The translations under genes were made by a program, and so were the position numbers. A model generated the notes under the pieces. The model saw only the letters and a program-made list of their open reading frames with translations. It was not told where the DNA came from and did not search any database. Below are positions 8,949 through 10,571 of a DNA stretch of 10,571 bases, in pieces; within the stretch, counting starts at the first letter, position 1; each line of letters begins with the position of its first letter. The stretch is from Neolecta irregularis DAH-3. Its lineage: Eukaryota; Ascomycota; Neolectomycetes; Neolectales; Neolectaceae. The DNA lies in contig LXFE01003721.1 of assembly GCA_001929475.1 (NCBI GenBank), positions 255-10,825 on the forward strand, written 5' to 3'.

Positions 8949-10332
8949 TCATTCAATTCCTTTAATTCCAAGCATAACTTTTACCCTTTTCACTTCATCG
9001 TTGTTCCCGGTATTCTTTTCCACTTGGTCGCTAATTTTGACACACGATACGCCGTTTGCTTCATGGAGCTTGATCACTATATTCATGGGTGCACTAGTCT
9101 CTCTTGTCAATGGTTTCTTAAAATCATCTTGTCCATTAAAATTACTCCATCTTGAAAACATACTTGTGAGAAATGTCCCGATTCCAAAGGAGCATTTGAT
9201 TTGAGCAGCAGCAATTTGCAGCTCGAGACACCGATCAACATTCAACGAATCACTAAACACCAAAACTTTATTCGAAAAGTCAACCCCCAGCTCTTTGTAC
9301 CTATTCACAACCTTTGCGATAAATGCCATTGGATTACCACTGTCCTGCCGAAACCCGCTCCAAGACTCGGCCTCCTCTTTTGTCAAACTCTTTAAAAATA
9401 CATCAGTAGAAAATGTATCCGTCAAAGCGATACTCAATTCCTTTCCAAAAAACTTTTGCCAATTCTTCAAAGCAGTAGTATTAGCCGTAAAATAATCTCC
9501 AGTGATCGCGGCGGTGCCCATGAAGAATTCGTGCGCAACTGTTCCGATAGGCGTTAATCCATGCAATCGAGCAAAATGAACATTTGATGTTCCTGCGAAT
9601 TTTCCCGGGCCAGCAGGAGCTTGTACCAGCCCCCGTAAAACAATCTCCTGGGAAAGAAAATTTCTCCTTCTCCTCGTTCCAAACTCTGAAAAAACACAAC
9701 CCGCGTTGATCAATTTTGTAGCCTTTTCACGTGCCAACTCTATAATTAGTGGCGCAATCGAGGTTGAGGACCTTGTTGTCCATCGTAGGACCAATCTGTA
9801 TCGACAAATTTGAAATAGGCAGCGGAAATCAGTGCCAGGAGGGGGACTTCATACAAGATAGTATCGATCCAAAGGCCAGATACACAAAGTGATAAATCGT
9901 TTGTTTCGAAATCAATAGTAACCTGTTTTTCTGGGCGTAACTTGAACGTTGCCAAAAAAGAAATATAATCCTCTCCCAAATAAGCGCATTTTTCCCTCAA
10001 AAACTCTACTTCGGGAACCGACAGTTGTAAATCACCTAATTCTATAAAGTTACTCGGAAAAAGAGAGGTTTGGTACGATTAATTTGTTGACGAAGCCAAG
10101 ATACAGCGGTTTGATTAAACTTCATTTTTGGATTACGGTTTTTGAAGCGATAGAGTACATCTACGATCAGCCGGTAAGGGGAGAAGAATGTACGTATAAA
10201 AGGGTATATTTTGAGGATAACGGCGCTCATGGATAATTTATATAAATCGGTATCAAGCAACGATTGAATTTCATTTGTATCGATTTGCGAAGGAGCGTGA
10301 AAAGAGGAATTGATATGATTCCGTGGATTCAT
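8949..10332 (-). CDS. NPT1: Nicotinate phosphoribosyltransferase (NPT1/NAPRT), 5 exons
   Basis: First enzyme of the Preiss-Handler NAD salvage route: nicotinate + PRPP + ATP to nicotinate mononucleotide. Minus-strand exons: 10332-10194, 10160-10077, 10041-9772, 9739-9164, 9127-8949; introns 33, 35, 32 and 36 bp. The spliced protein is 415 aa; yeast Npt1 has 429. Visible are SLLDTDLYKLSM near the N-terminus, HVLYRFKNRN across intron 1, DTILYEVPLLALISAAYFKF, FSEFGTRRRR, GTSNVHFA, the phosphorylated-His motif GTVAHEFFMG with His234, ALTDTFSTDVFLKS, GFRQDSGNP, FSDSLNVDRC and FGIGTFLTNDF across intron 4, then PMNIVIKL and a C-terminal VKRVKVMLG. Introns 1 and 4 are multiples of three without a stop, so reading through them is possible but would break conserved blocks. 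The first 20 residues are poorly conserved, so ATG at 10332 is likely but not proven. Confidence 0.95.
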
Positions 10333-10571
10333 GAGACTGATTAGAGATTGAGCTTGATTAAAGTTGGAGTCAGATCGAGATTCGAGTCACATGTTAAAGG
10401 ACGAGACACTTACAACTTGTAACGGTTTCCCCAAATTTGTCTATTGTCTCCTTTCGGTGTTTCTATTAAACTCGTTCTTGGTCATTCTACTTCCAAAAAG
10501 TATAATCCAGACATTGTAGTATGTGACGTGTAGATACAATTACTCCGGTGAACAGTATTGATGACACTATC
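10333..10571. other. NPT1 upstream region, possible 5' UTR intron at 10337-10413
   Basis: No protein-coding gene is supported here. On the minus strand a consensus donor GTAAGT starts at 10413 and an acceptor CTAATCAG ends at 10337, four bases before the NPT1 ATG. This would make a 77-bp intron in the 5' leader, about twice the length of the coding introns. The frame upstream of the donor is open in phase with NPT1 for about 22 codons but contains no ATG, so an N-terminal coding extension is not supported. The call is tentative and rests on splice motifs alone. Confidence 0.3.

Noticed and set aside
10391-10519. Small plus-strand frame of 42 codons with a hydrophobic stretch
   Set aside because: It is short, overlaps the NPT1 leader in antisense and has no family match or context; chance is sufficient.
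10340-10571. Minus-strand coding exon upstream of NPT1
   Set aside because: Frame in phase with NPT1 has no ATG and meets a stop; a two-exon reading starting MSGLYFLE needs a 28-bp intron and leads nowhere recognisable.

Overview
This is a gene-dense piece of a fungal nuclear genome. The kingdom call rests on an exon of the fungal kinetochore DASH subunit SPC34, a fungal Pet123-type mitochondrial ribosomal protein mS26, and fungal-type versions of the other genes. The genes are cut by very many, very short spliceosomal introns (27 inferred, 32-45 bp, mean about 38 bp). Branch-like motifs such as CTAAC, CTAAT and CTGAT/TTGAT sit just before the 3' splice site. I cannot place the organism below fungi from this window.

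Layout, left to right: SPC34 first exon (-, runs off the left edge); RPN3/PSMD3 proteasome lid subunit (+, 6 exons); mS26/PET123 (-, single exon); UBC4-type ubiquitin-conjugating enzyme (+, 7 exons); FEN1/RAD27 flap endonuclease (+, 9 exons); phosphatidylinositol-4-phosphate 5-kinase MSS4/PIP5K (-, 5 exons); an enoyl-CoA hydratase/isomerase with a peroxisomal C-terminus (+, single exon); and nicotinate phosphoribosyltransferase NPT1/NAPRT (-, 5 exons). Strands mostly alternate, giving divergent promoters of 112-206 bp and convergent ends of 2-227 bp. I see no tRNA, rRNA, transposon, CRISPR array or operon.

The genes are housekeeping and do not form one pathway. RPN3 and UBC4 both serve ubiquitin-proteasome turnover. 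FEN1 serves DNA replication and repair, PIP5K makes PI(4,5)P2, and NPT1 makes NAD from nicotinate. All splice joins were worked out by eye from reading-frame continuity and family conservation, with no transcript data.

I found no new multi-gene system. The notable content is gene architecture: a 5-nt microexon that encodes the first catalytic aspartate of FEN1, a GC-AG intron, five stop-free introns of length divisible by three, introns down to 32 bp, and two convergent genes whose stop codons are 2 bp apart.
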